DNA of 26,433 nt, from NCBI GenBank assembly GCA_050736615.1, contig JBOHWL010000152.1:1-26433 (forward strand). Direction: 5' to 3'. The DNA is from JBOHWJ01 sp050736615 (GTDB lineage Bacteria; Desulfobacterota; Binatia; Binatales; Binataceae). The notes below the pieces were generated by a model. The model had not been told where the DNA came from, searched no databases, and worked only from the letters and a program-made list of their open reading frames with translations. The translations under genes were made by a program, and so were the position numbers. How positions within the stretch are numbered: position 1 is the first letter of the stretch; each line of letters starts with the position of its first letter. Shown here one piece after another: positions 8,300 to 16,554 of the stretch.

Positions 8300-8428
8300 T
8301 TCGGAATGAGGACAGGGCTGGTGCAGAGGCCCCCTAAAGGTCGCGATGACAGTCGAATTTAGCCGACCGGTCTGGCGAATAACAGTGCGCGTCAGGCTTT
8401 TTGCCGGGCAATCGGAAAAGCATAGCCA

Positions 8429-9757
8429 CTACAGTCCGGGCTGGACCTCATCGAGCGCGGTGCGCAGATTTTGTACAATGTAACCGGCTTCGGCAGCGTC
8501 AAGTGTAAATGGCGGCGTCACCAACACGCCGTCGCCACCCGCCGCGCCCGCCATCCCGACCGAAGGGTAAATGAAGAGGCCATGCTTGAGTGCGGCCTCA
8601 AGCACTCTGCCGGTCACCTTCAATTCTTTATTGAACGGCGTGCGGCTCTGTTGTTCCCGCACCAGTTCAATCCCCCAGAACAGCCCAGTACCGCGAATAT
8701 CACCGACCATCGGATGACCGGAAAGCTCTTCCTTGAGTTGCGCGCCGAGCCGAGCGCCAACTTCGGCTGCGCGTTCGACCAGGCGCTCCCGCTCCATGAT
8801 TTCGAGCACCTTGTCCGCGATCGCGCAGGCGAGCGGATGGCAGCTATAGGTGTAAAACATGAAATCGGCGTGAGCGCGCTCGCATTCCTCAACCAAAGCC
8901 TCGTCAACCGCAATCATGCCCATCGGCATGTAACCGCCGGTCAACCCTTTGCCGCCGATCAGGATGTCGGGCTTGAGATTCCAGTGTTCGACGGCGAAGC
9001 GCTTGCCGGTGCGGCCGAAGCCCGTCATCACTTCGTCCGCGATCAGCAGAATATCGTTGCGTTTACAAATGTCGGCAATCGCCGGCCAGTATTCCTTGAC
9101 CGGCGGCACCGCGCCGCCAGTCGCACCCATCATCGGTTCCGCGATAAATGCCGCGATCGAGCCGGCGCCGTTAACGCGAATCGCTTCCTCCAGCGCATTG
9201 GCACAATCAAGCCCGCAACCGGGATAGGTCTTGTCCCACGGACACCGGTAACAATACGTGGGAGGGATATGCGGCCAGTCGAACAGCACATGTTCGAAGT
9301 CGGCCCGGCGTCCCATATTGCCGCCCACCGACAACGCCGCCAGCGTATTGCCGTGATAGGAAAACCAGCGCGAAATGATTTTGCGTTTACCCGCACGGCC
9401 GCGCATCTTCTGGTACATGATGGCGAATTTGATCGCCGCTTCAACCGCTTCCGAGCCGCCGCTGGTGAAAAAGAAGCGGTTGAGCCCTGCTGGCGTCCAA
9501 CGCGCCAGCCGCTCAGTCAATCGCTGACGCTCGGGCGAGGACCATACCGGCACGATATAATTGAGCCGCGCGACTTCGTCATGGGCCAACCGCGCGATTT
9601 CCTCCCGTCCCTGCCCGACATTGACCACCACCGCGCCGGCGCCGGCGTCGAGAATTTTATGACCGTCGCGGGTGTATAACCAGACGCCTTCAGCACGCTC
9701 GATAATGAGCGGATCGAGTCCGCCACGCATGAACATCAGCGGGGGCTGTTCAGACAT
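8429..9757 (-). CDS. Class III PLP-dependent aminotransferase
   Basis: This 442-residue cytosolic enzyme is a fold-type I, class III aminotransferase. The PLP-binding features are visible: TSGGSEAVEAAIK near residues 98-110, Asp241 in ADEVMTGFGRTG, and the Schiff-base lysine at 270 in IGGKGLTGGY. A cysteine cluster (169, 172, 181, 185; CYRCPWDKTYPGCGLDC) is found in a subset of bacterial class III enzymes and may hold a metal or be structural. The amino donor and acceptor are not predictable; this group includes beta-alanine, taurine and diamine transaminases. It is followed on the same strand by the hydrolase after 231 bases and preceded by the CaiB/BaiF gene after 51 bases. Confidence 0.9.
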   Translation of the reverse strand: MSEQPPLMFMRGGLDPLIIERAEGVWLYTRDGHKILDAGAGAVVVNVGQGREEIARLAHDEVARLNYIVPVWSSPERQRLTERLARWTPAGLNRFFFTSGGSEAVEAAIKFAIMYQKMRGRAGKRKIISRWFSYHGNTLAALSVGGNMGRRADFEHVLFDWPHIPPTYCYRCPWDKTYPGCGLDCANALEEAIRVNGAGSIAAFIAEPMMGATGGAVPPVKEYWPAIADICKRNDILLIADEVMTGFGRTGKRFAVEHWNLKPDILIGGKGLTGGYMPMGMIAVDEALVEECERAHADFMFYTYSCHPLACAIADKVLEIMERERLVERAAEVGARLGAQLKEELSGHPMVGDIRGTGLFWGIELVREQQSRTPFNKELKVTGRVLEAALKHGLFIYPSVGMAGAAGGDGVLVTPPFTLDAAEAGYIVQNLRTALDEVQPGL

Positions 9758-9808
9758 AACTTTCTCCGCACGGCACGCTGCCTTGATTCAAAACCAAATG
9801 CATCGCTT

Positions 9809-11014
9809 TCACCGGATCGCGCCGTCGGCACGCCATCGCGAAATATCATCATTGCTATACCCCAGGTCTGTCATGATCTCCTCGGTATGCTCGCCCAGCG
9901 CCGCCGCCACCGAGCGGATCGAGCCGGGAGTATCGGAAAGCTTCACCGACACGCCGACTTGCTTGACCGTCTCGCCCGCGGGCGTTGGCACGTCGACGAT
10001 CATTTTGCGGGCCTGAATCTGCGGGTCATGCTCGACTTCGTCCAGCGTCAGCATGCGTCCGACGCAGATGTCGGACTTGCTCAGCAATTCGAACCATTCG
10101 TCCCGCGTTCTGGTCTTGAAGGTTCGAGCGAAATGCTCGTGGATTTCGTCCCATTTCTCCTTGTTGTGCTCGTCCTGGATGTACTGCTCGCATCCGAGCG
10201 CGCGGCATAAATTGGCGTAAAACCATGGTTCAACCGAGCCTATCGTGATGACCTTGCCGTCCTTGGTTTCATACAGGTTGTACCAGGGCGCGCCACCATC
10301 GGTTGAAGTCCATCCGCGCTTGGGAACCTTACGTGTACCGTAATAATTCGAAAGCTGTTGCGCGATCAGAAGCATCACGCCATCGAGCATCGCGATATCG
10401 ACATACTGGCCACGGCCGGTATGGGTGCGCGCAAACAAAGCCGCCAATACGCCGATGGCCCCATGCATTCCGCCCCCGGCATAGTCGGCGAGCAGATTAA
10501 GCGGGATGGTGGGCAATTGATCTTTGCGCCCGATCATAGAGAGTGCGCCAGCGGTGGCAATATAGTTAAGGTCATGGCCGACCAGGTCACGGTATGGCCC
10601 GTTTTGCCCAAAGCCGGTCACCGCGCAATAGATCAGCCGCGGGTTACGCACCGACAGCACATCCCATCCGATACCGAGGCGTTTGGCCACGCCGGGGCGG
10701 AATTCCTCGACCACCACGTCGGCGCGTTGCGCCAGGCGCAGAAAAATCTCACGGCCCGGACCGCTTTTCAGATTAAGCCCGATTGAACGCTTGTTGCGCG
10801 CCAGCGCGTTGGACGGTTGCGCCCTGCCCGACGGCGCACGCGCTCCACCGGCCGCCTGCGCCTGCTCCGCACGCCGCCCGGTCGGCGCGCCGGGTTCTTC
10901 GATCTTGATGATATCGGCGCCCAGATCACCGAGGATCATCGTGCAATGCGGGCCAGGGGCAAGCTTGGTCAGATCAAGAATTTTTACACCGCTCAGCGGA
11001 GCCACTGCGGCCAT
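9809..11014 (-). CDS. CaiB/BaiF family protein, alpha-methylacyl-CoA-racemase type
   Basis: The 401-residue protein belongs to family III CoA-transferases/racemases. His147 in GHDLNY, Asp177 in NLLADYAGGG and Glu262 in SVEPWFY match the catalytic His126, Asp156 and Glu241 of M. tuberculosis MCR, with identical spacing of 30 and 85 residues. This favours an alpha-methylacyl-CoA racemase, which epimerises 2-methyl-branched acyl-CoAs, over a formyl-CoA-type transferase. About 20 extra Ala/Gly-rich residues (about 43-66) sit before the NKRSIGLNLK motif. The gene lies 51 bases before the aminotransferase on the same strand. The spacing match makes the family call strong; the acyl substrate is inferred. 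Confidence 0.88.
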   Translation of the reverse strand: MAAVAPLSGVKILDLTKLAPGPHCTMILGDLGADIIKIEEPGAPTGRRAEQAQAAGGARAPSGRAQPSNALARNKRSIGLNLKSGPGREIFLRLAQRADVVVEEFRPGVAKRLGIGWDVLSVRNPRLIYCAVTGFGQNGPYRDLVGHDLNYIATAGALSMIGRKDQLPTIPLNLLADYAGGGMHGAIGVLAALFARTHTGRGQYVDIAMLDGVMLLIAQQLSNYYGTRKVPKRGWTSTDGGAPWYNLYETKDGKVITIGSVEPWFYANLCRALGCEQYIQDEHNKEKWDEIHEHFARTFKTRTRDEWFELLSKSDICVGRMLTLDEVEHDPQIQARKMIVDVPTPAGETVKQVGVSVKLSDTPGSIRSVAAALGEHTEEIMTDLGYSNDDISRWRADGAIR

Positions 11015-11224
11015 CGCCCATCTCCTTTGAAGCTAAAACGCTCGAACATTCAAACGCATGCGTCCAGCCCTGATCGCGTAGTTCACCATGCGCGGATCAA
11101 TCGCACGGCGGACGCGCACAAAACTACTCATCTGATTTAGTATTGTTTGCCGCCCACACGCAAACACAAGCCAACCCAGCCGCGTTTCTTTAGACGATTT
11201 CCCAACCAATGTTACGGCAGGAAC

Positions 11225-12058
11225 TTAGATTGCGGCGGCGCGCACTCGCGCCATCAAGCCATTGAGCGTGCGCAGCCCGTTCACCATATGAACGCCGTAC
11301 CAATGGAGGTCGCGCCCGCCGATCAATACCACCCGGCGGCTTAGCGCCGGCGGCAAGAGCGGCTTCAGCTCTTCCGCATCGCGCGCGCCGAACTCGTAAG
11401 GTTCATCCGGCAGCAGCACAAAATCGGGACGGCGTTCGAGCGCTTCTTCCAGCGTCGTGCGCGGATACCGCTCACCAGCGGAGGCATAGATATTGTTGAA
11501 ACCCAGCATGCGCAGCACGTCATGCGCGTAAGTGTCGGCGTTGAACGCCATCCACGGGTTCTTCCAGATCGGACAGAAGACGCGAAAGCGCAGTTTTGTC
11601 CAGACGCCAACTCCCGTCTCAATTTCGCTGATCGAGCCCACCACTTCGCGCGCGAGCAAATCGGCTTCGGCCTCGCGGCCCAACACGCTCCCGAGCTTGA
11701 GCAACGATTCAAGCGCTTGCGCAATCGTGCGCGGATAAGTGGTAAAGACCGGAATTCCGTGGGCGCGGATACGCTCGATATCCTCGCGGCGATTTTCCTC
11801 AGCGTTGGCAATCACCAGGTCCGGGCTCAGCTCAATCAGCGCCTTTACGTCGGGATTTTTGGTGCCACCCAGCTTGGGCAGATGGGCGACCTTCTCCGCG
11901 GGTTCAACGCAGAAGCGTGTCACGCCGATCACTTCACGTTCCAGCCGGAGAGCAAAAAGCGTCTCGCTCCAGCTCGGCACCAGCGACACGACGCGCTCGG
12001 GCCGATGTTCCAGTTCCACCTTGAAACCGAGATCGTCGGTCGCTTGAGTCCACGCCAT
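11225..12058 (-). CDS. BtuF-like helical-backbone metal/cobalamin receptor without signal peptide
   Basis: The 277-residue protein has the helical-backbone metal receptor pattern: RVVSLVPSWSETLFALRL near the N-terminus, the inter-lobe stretch NPDVKALIELSPDLVIANAEENR, and a second lobe with DTYAHDVLRMLGFNNIYA and LEEALERRPDFVLLPDEPY. It resembles BtuF-like binding proteins of ABC importers for cobalamin or iron chelates. It begins MAWTQATDDLGF with no hydrophobic leader or lipobox, and no in-frame upstream extension provides one. No permease or ATPase gene is adjacent. It is either a cytoplasmic member of the family with another role or has an unrecognised start. It diverges from the ureidoglycolate-lyase-family gene. 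Confidence 0.78.
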   Translation of the reverse strand: MAWTQATDDLGFKVELEHRPERVVSLVPSWSETLFALRLEREVIGVTRFCVEPAEKVAHLPKLGGTKNPDVKALIELSPDLVIANAEENRREDIERIRAHGIPVFTTYPRTIAQALESLLKLGSVLGREAEADLLAREVVGSISEIETGVGVWTKLRFRVFCPIWKNPWMAFNADTYAHDVLRMLGFNNIYASAGERYPRTTLEEALERRPDFVLLPDEPYEFGARDAEELKPLLPPALSRRVVLIGGRDLHWYGVHMVNGLRTLNGLMARVRAAAI

Positions 12059-12260
12059 AAGGCTTATATTCCGCCGCCCTCGCGATACTCACACGCATGC
12101 CGTGCCATCGCGCCTGCCTTTTGACGTTAATGGAGCGAAACCGTCCGCTCAAGGCGCTTGACCTTCTTCGCTTAAAAATGGGGCCGGCTGATGACTAGAG
12201 CGCTGATTTGGAAATTGCCATCATTTGCAGTGCAAGTTCGCAAGCGCGATGGGAAAAGCA

Positions 12261-12806
12261 ATGGAAGAACGGACCATCCGGCTAAAACTGCGGCCGCTTA
12301 CCGCCGAGGTATTCGGCGCCTACGGCAAGGTGCTTGAGAGCAAGCAGCCGTTGTTTCCTGAAGTGGAGCCCGGCGAGGGCCGCGTCGCCATCGAGATACT
12401 GCGGCTCAAACGGCCCTCGGATCCACGCCGGATTGAGGGCATGGCGGTACATTTCTCCTACAGCCAGACGTTCATTCCGGTGCGCGGCGCGATGGCTCTG
12501 ATTGTCGCGCCGCCACCGCGCAACCGCACGGCCGGCCATCAGCATTACGAGATTGATTACGAACGCATGGCCGCTTTCGTGGTCGAGTCCGGCCAGGGCG
12601 CGTTCATCGAAAAAGGCACCTGGCACGCCGCGATGGCGATCGGAATCGAATGCCAATTCGTGAACGTCACGCGCAAAAATCCTGGCGAGGCGACCAGCAA
12701 TCTCAGCCTCAAGCGCGGCTTGGCGCGTATTCCAGAACTGCGGCCCTATGTCGAGGTGCTAAACTTTCGCCACCGCGATCATCGCGTGATCGAATTGGAG
12801 CTTTGA
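12261..12806 (+). CDS. allA: Ureidoglycolate-lyase family protein (AllA-like)
   Basis: The 181-residue protein has features of the AllA cupin-like fold: FGAYGKVLE near the start, HFSYSQTFIPVRG in the middle and GQGAFIEKGTWHAAMAIG, the conserved stretch around the active site. AllA cleaves ureidoglycolate to glyoxylate and urea in allantoin breakdown. No allantoinase, allantoate or urease gene is near, so another related substrate is possible. The ATG at 12261 has a GGGA 7 bases upstream and follows in-frame ATGs at 12225 and 12249. It diverges from the BtuF-like gene and converges on the E2 gene. Confidence 0.72.
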   Translation: MEERTIRLKLRPLTAEVFGAYGKVLESKQPLFPEVEPGEGRVAIEILRLKRPSDPRRIEGMAVHFSYSQTFIPVRGAMALIVAPPPRNRTAGHQHYEIDYERMAAFVVESGQGAFIEKGTWHAAMAIGIECQFVNVTRKNPGEATSNLSLKRGLARIPELRPYVEVLNFRHRDHRVIELEL

Positions 12807-12807
12807 G

Positions 12808-12840
12808 CCGTCGGCACGCCGGCGTCTCAGACGGTATTTT
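12808..12840 (+). terminator. Hairpin with T-tract after the AllA-like gene
   Basis: CCGTC at 12808-12812 pairs with GACGG at 12830-12834, enclosing the palindrome ACGCCGGCGT, and is followed by TATTTT. It lies between the convergent stops of the AllA-like and E2 genes. The stem is only 5 bp, so it would be a weak plus-strand terminator. Confidence 0.4.
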
Positions 12841-12842
12841 AT

Positions 12843-14249
12843 CTAAAACTCGAACTCCGCCTGCTCCAGGAGACGCGCGGCGCGATGCAAAAAGCTGTTG
12901 CCCAGCACACCGTCGACCACGCGATGGTCGTAGGACAGCGCCAGGTACATCATCGGACGAATCGCGATGGCGTCCGCACCCGCCGCCTCGACCACCACCG
13001 GACGCTTCTTCACTTCACCCATCCGCAGGATGCCGACCTGTGGCTGATTGATGATCGCGAAGCCGTAAAGATTGCCCTCGCGGCCAGGATTGGTGAGCGT
13101 GAAACTTCCACCAGCGAGGTCATCGACGGCGAGTGACTTCTCCGTCACTTTGCGGCGCAACCGCTCAATCTCACGCGCCAGCCCGACCACCGAAAGCCGT
13201 TCCGCGCCTTTAATCACCGGCACGACCAGGCCCTCTTCCGCGTCCATCGCGATGCCCAGGTTGATTTCGCGCCGGATGACCAGCGAGTCGCCCACCACCG
13301 ACGCATTCATGCGCGGATAATCCAGGAGAGCATGCACCGTCGCCATTGCCGCAAATGGCAACAGTGTCAGATTGAAACCCTCGCGGGCAGCAAAGGCCGC
13401 CTTATGCGCCTCGCGCAGCGCCATCACGCGGGTCAGGTCCACTTCCGCCACCGTGCCGACATGCGGCGAATGCGTCTTGGAAAAGACCATATGCTCGGCG
13501 ATGACTTTGCGCCGGCGCGTGAACGGTTCGACCGCGTCGCCTTCGCGCGGCTGGTAAACCGGGGGTCGAAACGCGCTTGGTCCAGCCGGAGCAATTGCCG
13601 CAGCCGCCGGCGTGCGCGGTGCCGCGGGCTTTGGTGCGGCCACCGCGCCATTACCATTGTGGGGTGCCGCAGTCGCGCCGGGCTGACTCAACGATTCGAG
13701 ATATTTGACGATGTCGCGCTTGCTGACACGTCCACCGATGCCTGTGCCTGGCACCTGTTTGAGGTCGATGCCGTGCTCTTCCGCTATCCGCACCACCACG
13801 GGTGAGTAACGTCGCGGAGCTTCATCTGCCGATCCGTGCGCCGGCGCCGACCGCTCCGGGGGGGAGGCGGTCATGGTCGGCGAAAAGACCGAGACGGCCG
13901 CCATTTGCGGAGACGGTTCGGGTTCGCGCGCGCGAATCGCCGTTTGCGGTGGTGGCTCAGGCCGCTCTGCCGTTGCTTCCGGCTTTGATCGGGAGTCGGG
14001 GGACTTCGCCGCGCCGCAGTCGATCACGGCGAGCACCGCGCCGACCGCCAGCGTCTGTCCTTCACTCGCGACAATTTGCGTGATCACGCCCGCACCGGGT
14101 GAAGGTATTTCAGTGTCAACTTTATCAGTCGAGATTTCCACCAACGGCTGGTCTTCGTTGACTTGATCCCCTTCCTTGACCAGCCACTTGGTGACAGTGC
14201 CCTCGACCACACTTTCCCCCATTTGGGGCATTATTACTTCCAAAGCCAT
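12843..14249 (-). CDS. 2-oxoacid dehydrogenase E2 (dihydrolipoyl acyltransferase)
   Basis: The 468-residue protein has the three E2 parts in order. One lipoyl domain (about 1-76) carries the target Lys43 in STDKVDTE. Pro/Ala-rich linkers flank a peripheral-subunit-binding domain (about 148-187). The catalytic acyltransferase domain ends with SYDHRVVDG, His442 and Asp446. It moves the acyl group from E1 to CoA as the core of the complex. A TTG codon is in frame at 14255, but the ATG at 14249 gives the canonical start MALEVIMPQMGE, 2 bases after the E1beta stop. Sequence alone does not separate a branched-chain from a pyruvate complex; no E3 gene is in the window. Confidence 0.93.
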   Translation of the reverse strand: MALEVIMPQMGESVVEGTVTKWLVKEGDQVNEDQPLVEISTDKVDTEIPSPGAGVITQIVASEGQTLAVGAVLAVIDCGAAKSPDSRSKPEATAERPEPPPQTAIRAREPEPSPQMAAVSVFSPTMTASPPERSAPAHGSADEAPRRYSPVVVRIAEEHGIDLKQVPGTGIGGRVSKRDIVKYLESLSQPGATAAPHNGNGAVAAPKPAAPRTPAAAAIAPAGPSAFRPPVYQPREGDAVEPFTRRRKVIAEHMVFSKTHSPHVGTVAEVDLTRVMALREAHKAAFAAREGFNLTLLPFAAMATVHALLDYPRMNASVVGDSLVIRREINLGIAMDAEEGLVVPVIKGAERLSVVGLAREIERLRRKVTEKSLAVDDLAGGSFTLTNPGREGNLYGFAIINQPQVGILRMGEVKKRPVVVEAAGADAIAIRPMMYLALSYDHRVVDGVLGNSFLHRAARLLEQAEFEF

Positions 14250-14251
14250 TT

Positions 14252-15277
14252 TCAATACGCCGCCAGGCTGCGAATCGCTTCAACGATTTTATCCGAGTTG
14301 GGCAGGATGAACTGTTCCAACGGCGGGCTGAAGGCGGTATGCGCGTCAGCCGCCGCAACTCGGCGAATCGGGGCGTCAAGCGCGTCGAAAGCATGCTCGG
14401 CGATAATCGCCGCGATCTCGCCGCCAACACCACCCGTCAAGCGATCCTCGTGAACGATTAGAACTTTGCCGGTTTTGCGCGCGGTGGTCAGAATCGCTTC
14501 CCGATCCAGCGGCAACAACGTGCGCAAATCAAGCACCTCAACCGAAAGACCATCTTCTTTTTCAATTATCCGCGCCGCGTCGAGACATTGATGAAGCGTG
14601 CCGCCGTAGGTGATGACTGAAAGATCGTCACCCTGCTGGCGCAATTCGGCCACGCCGATTGGCACCGTGAAATCACCTTCCGGCACATCCTGCTTGATAC
14701 TGCGATAAAGCCGCTTGTGCTCGAAGTAAATGACCGGATTGTTGTCGCGAATCGCGCTTTTAAGCAGGCCTTTGGCATCATAAGGTGTGGCTGGCGCGAC
14801 CACTTTGAGACCTGGCACGCGCGCGAACCACGCCTCGGGGTTCTGCGAATGAAACAGTGCGCCGTGCACGCCCGCACCGGAAGGTGCGCGAATCACCAGC
14901 GGGCATTGCGCCTGACCGCCGTGACGATAGCGCAAGGTGGCGGCGGTATTGACGATCTGGTCAAACGCGCACGAGATGAAATCGCCGAATTGCATCTCCA
15001 GCACCGGCCGCATCCCGAGGACCGCCGCGCCGATTCCCGCACCGACAATCAAGGCTTCGGAAATCGGCGTATCGATGACGCGATCTTCACCGAAGGCCTG
15101 CAGCAGCCCTTCGGTAACTTTGAATGCGCCGCCCAGGTCGGCGACATCCTCACCCATCACGAACACGTTTTCATCGCGCCGCATTTCTTCATGCAGCGCC
15201 TGATTGATCGCGTTCAGGTAGGTTATTTCCATGCTGGTCTTCGCGGTTCCGTTAGCCGACATGGTCGCGAGGCCCAT
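14252..15277 (-). CDS. 2-oxoacid dehydrogenase E1 beta subunit
   Basis: The 341-residue protein has the transketolase-like beta-subunit pattern: ITYLNAINQALHEEM, VMGEDVADLGGAFKVTEGL, DTPISEALIVGAGIGAAV, and a C-terminal domain with VEVLDLRTLLPLD. With E1alpha it forms the thiamine-diphosphate-dependent alpha2beta2 decarboxylase. The ATG overlaps the E1alpha stop by one base (TAATG), showing translational coupling. Internal ATGs at residues 6 and 16 are alternative starts. The order E1alpha-E1beta-E2 is typical of branched-chain 2-oxoacid, acetoin and some pyruvate dehydrogenase operons. Confidence 0.94.
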   Translation of the reverse strand: MGLATMSANGTAKTSMEITYLNAINQALHEEMRRDENVFVMGEDVADLGGAFKVTEGLLQAFGEDRVIDTPISEALIVGAGIGAAVLGMRPVLEMQFGDFISCAFDQIVNTAATLRYRHGGQAQCPLVIRAPSGAGVHGALFHSQNPEAWFARVPGLKVVAPATPYDAKGLLKSAIRDNNPVIYFEHKRLYRSIKQDVPEGDFTVPIGVAELRQQGDDLSVITYGGTLHQCLDAARIIEKEDGLSVEVLDLRTLLPLDREAILTTARKTGKVLIVHEDRLTGGVGGEIAAIIAEHAFDALDAPIRRVAAADAHTAFSPPLEQFILPNSDKIVEAIRSLAAY

Positions 15278-16320
15278 TACCGCGCACCATTGCCGTTAAG
15301 GGCCGGCGCCGGGCCGCTCGCCGGGGCGTAGAGGTCTTCAAGCGCCTCTTCAGGTTTCGGCAAAGGACTGTTTTCGGCAAAATCGACCGCCTGCTGCAAT
15401 ACCTGATGAGTGCGCTGGTCGATCTCCTCGCGCAGACGCTTGAGCTCGTGACCTTTTTTCTCAAGATAGTACTCGAAACGTGGAATCGGGTCGCGGCTTT
15501 GCCATTCGAGCAATTCTTCTTTGTCGCGATAGAGCGCCGGGTCATGCTCGCTATGGCCGCGATAGCGATAGGTCTTGCATTCGATCAGCTCGGGACCGCC
15601 GCCCTCGCGGATGCGGCCGATGACCTTTTCGCTGAGCTGCACCACCGCCAGCAGATCATTGCCAGAGCAGACATGACCGCGAAAGCCGTAAGCCTCCGCG
15701 CGGGTCGCCACGTCTTCTATCGCCATCTGCTTTTCGAGCGGTGTCGAATAGGCGTAGCGGTTGTTCTCACACGCGAACAGCACCGGCAATTTCCGCACAG
15801 CCGCGAAATTCATCGCCTCGTGCACGTCGCCGCGCGACGACGCGCCTTCACCGAAAAAGGCGACCGCCACGTGTTTCTCTTGCTTGATCTTGAACTTTAG
15901 GGCGGCGCCGACCGCGACCGGCAACGACGAGCCCAGCATCGATGTCGAACCAAAGATGCCGTGTGAGAGGTCACCGCCATGAAGGAAGGAATCCTTGCCG
16001 CGCGACAGCCCGTCCGTTTTGCCCATCAGTTGCGCCATCAGGCGGCCGGGATCGACGCCGCGCACCAGGAACACGCCGAGATCGCGATGCAACGGGGCGA
16101 CAAAATCACCCGGTTGAAGTGGCGCGCATATGCCCGTCACGATCGCCTCCTGGCCGGCGCCGGAATAGACTCCACCAAGGATTTTATTTTGCCGATGCAG
16201 CCGCGACACGCGCTCCTCGAACGCGCGAATCAGCTTCATCCAATAATAAAGTTGCAGTTCATATTCGACGCGCGCACCGGTGTCATGATGCGGTGCGGCG
16301 GCGGCTTCCGGCTCGGTCAT
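15277..16320 (-). CDS. 2-oxoacid dehydrogenase E1 alpha subunit
   Basis: The 347-residue protein carries the thiamine-diphosphate motif from GEGASSRGDVHEAMNFA (about 157-173) to CENN (184-187), plus the active-site loop YRYRGHSEHDP. It decarboxylates a 2-oxoacid and passes the acyl group to the lipoyl arm of E2. The GEGxxxxGDxHEAxNFA form is common in branched-chain dehydrogenases, whereas classical pyruvate enzymes often have GDGAxNQG, but this is only a leaning. It is the first gene of a three-gene operon; its promoter must lie in 16321-16554, which also serves the divergent F420 operon. Confidence 0.93.
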   Translation of the reverse strand: MTEPEAAAAPHHDTGARVEYELQLYYWMKLIRAFEERVSRLHRQNKILGGVYSGAGQEAIVTGICAPLQPGDFVAPLHRDLGVFLVRGVDPGRLMAQLMGKTDGLSRGKDSFLHGGDLSHGIFGSTSMLGSSLPVAVGAALKFKIKQEKHVAVAFFGEGASSRGDVHEAMNFAAVRKLPVLFACENNRYAYSTPLEKQMAIEDVATRAEAYGFRGHVCSGNDLLAVVQLSEKVIGRIREGGGPELIECKTYRYRGHSEHDPALYRDKEELLEWQSRDPIPRFEYYLEKKGHELKRLREEIDQRTHQVLQQAVDFAENSPLPKPEEALEDLYAPASGPAPALNGNGAR

Positions 16321-16554
16321 ATGACGCTCACTCCCACAGGCATGCTTTTCTCAATCCTAACAGGTAGACGCCCGCCATTCCGTAAAAAGCGAGGCGCGGG
16401 CCCGCGGTTTCGTCATTTCCTGTCACCTACGCGACGTTTGCCGCCATCACATGATTGCTTGCGCTCGTTGTAGCGCATTGTGGGGCTCGCGACCATTGTA
16501 ACTCGCGCCCCTGTCCGGCCGCGCGAAGCGGTTGCGGTTGCCTCCACTATTTTG
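16321..16554. promoter_or_regulatory. Divergent intergenic region between the dehydrogenase and F420 operons
   Basis: The 234 bases separate outward-facing E1alpha and cofG, so promoters for both are expected here. No clear -35/-10 pair was found. The perfect 12-base palindrome CGCGGGCCCGCG is at 16395-16406; in GC-rich DNA it may be chance. The exact cofG start is uncertain, so the region could be longer. Confidence 0.4.

Noticed and set aside
8471..9679. 402-codon open frame on the plus strand, opposite the aminotransferase
   Set aside because: It mirrors a well supported gene in GC-rich DNA and shows no family motifs; His/Arg-rich composition is typical of an antisense shadow.
16395..16406. 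12-base palindrome CGCGGGCCCGCG as an operator
   Set aside because: All G and C in a GC-rich genome, single occurrence, no position relative to a known promoter; kept only as a note in the intergenic region.
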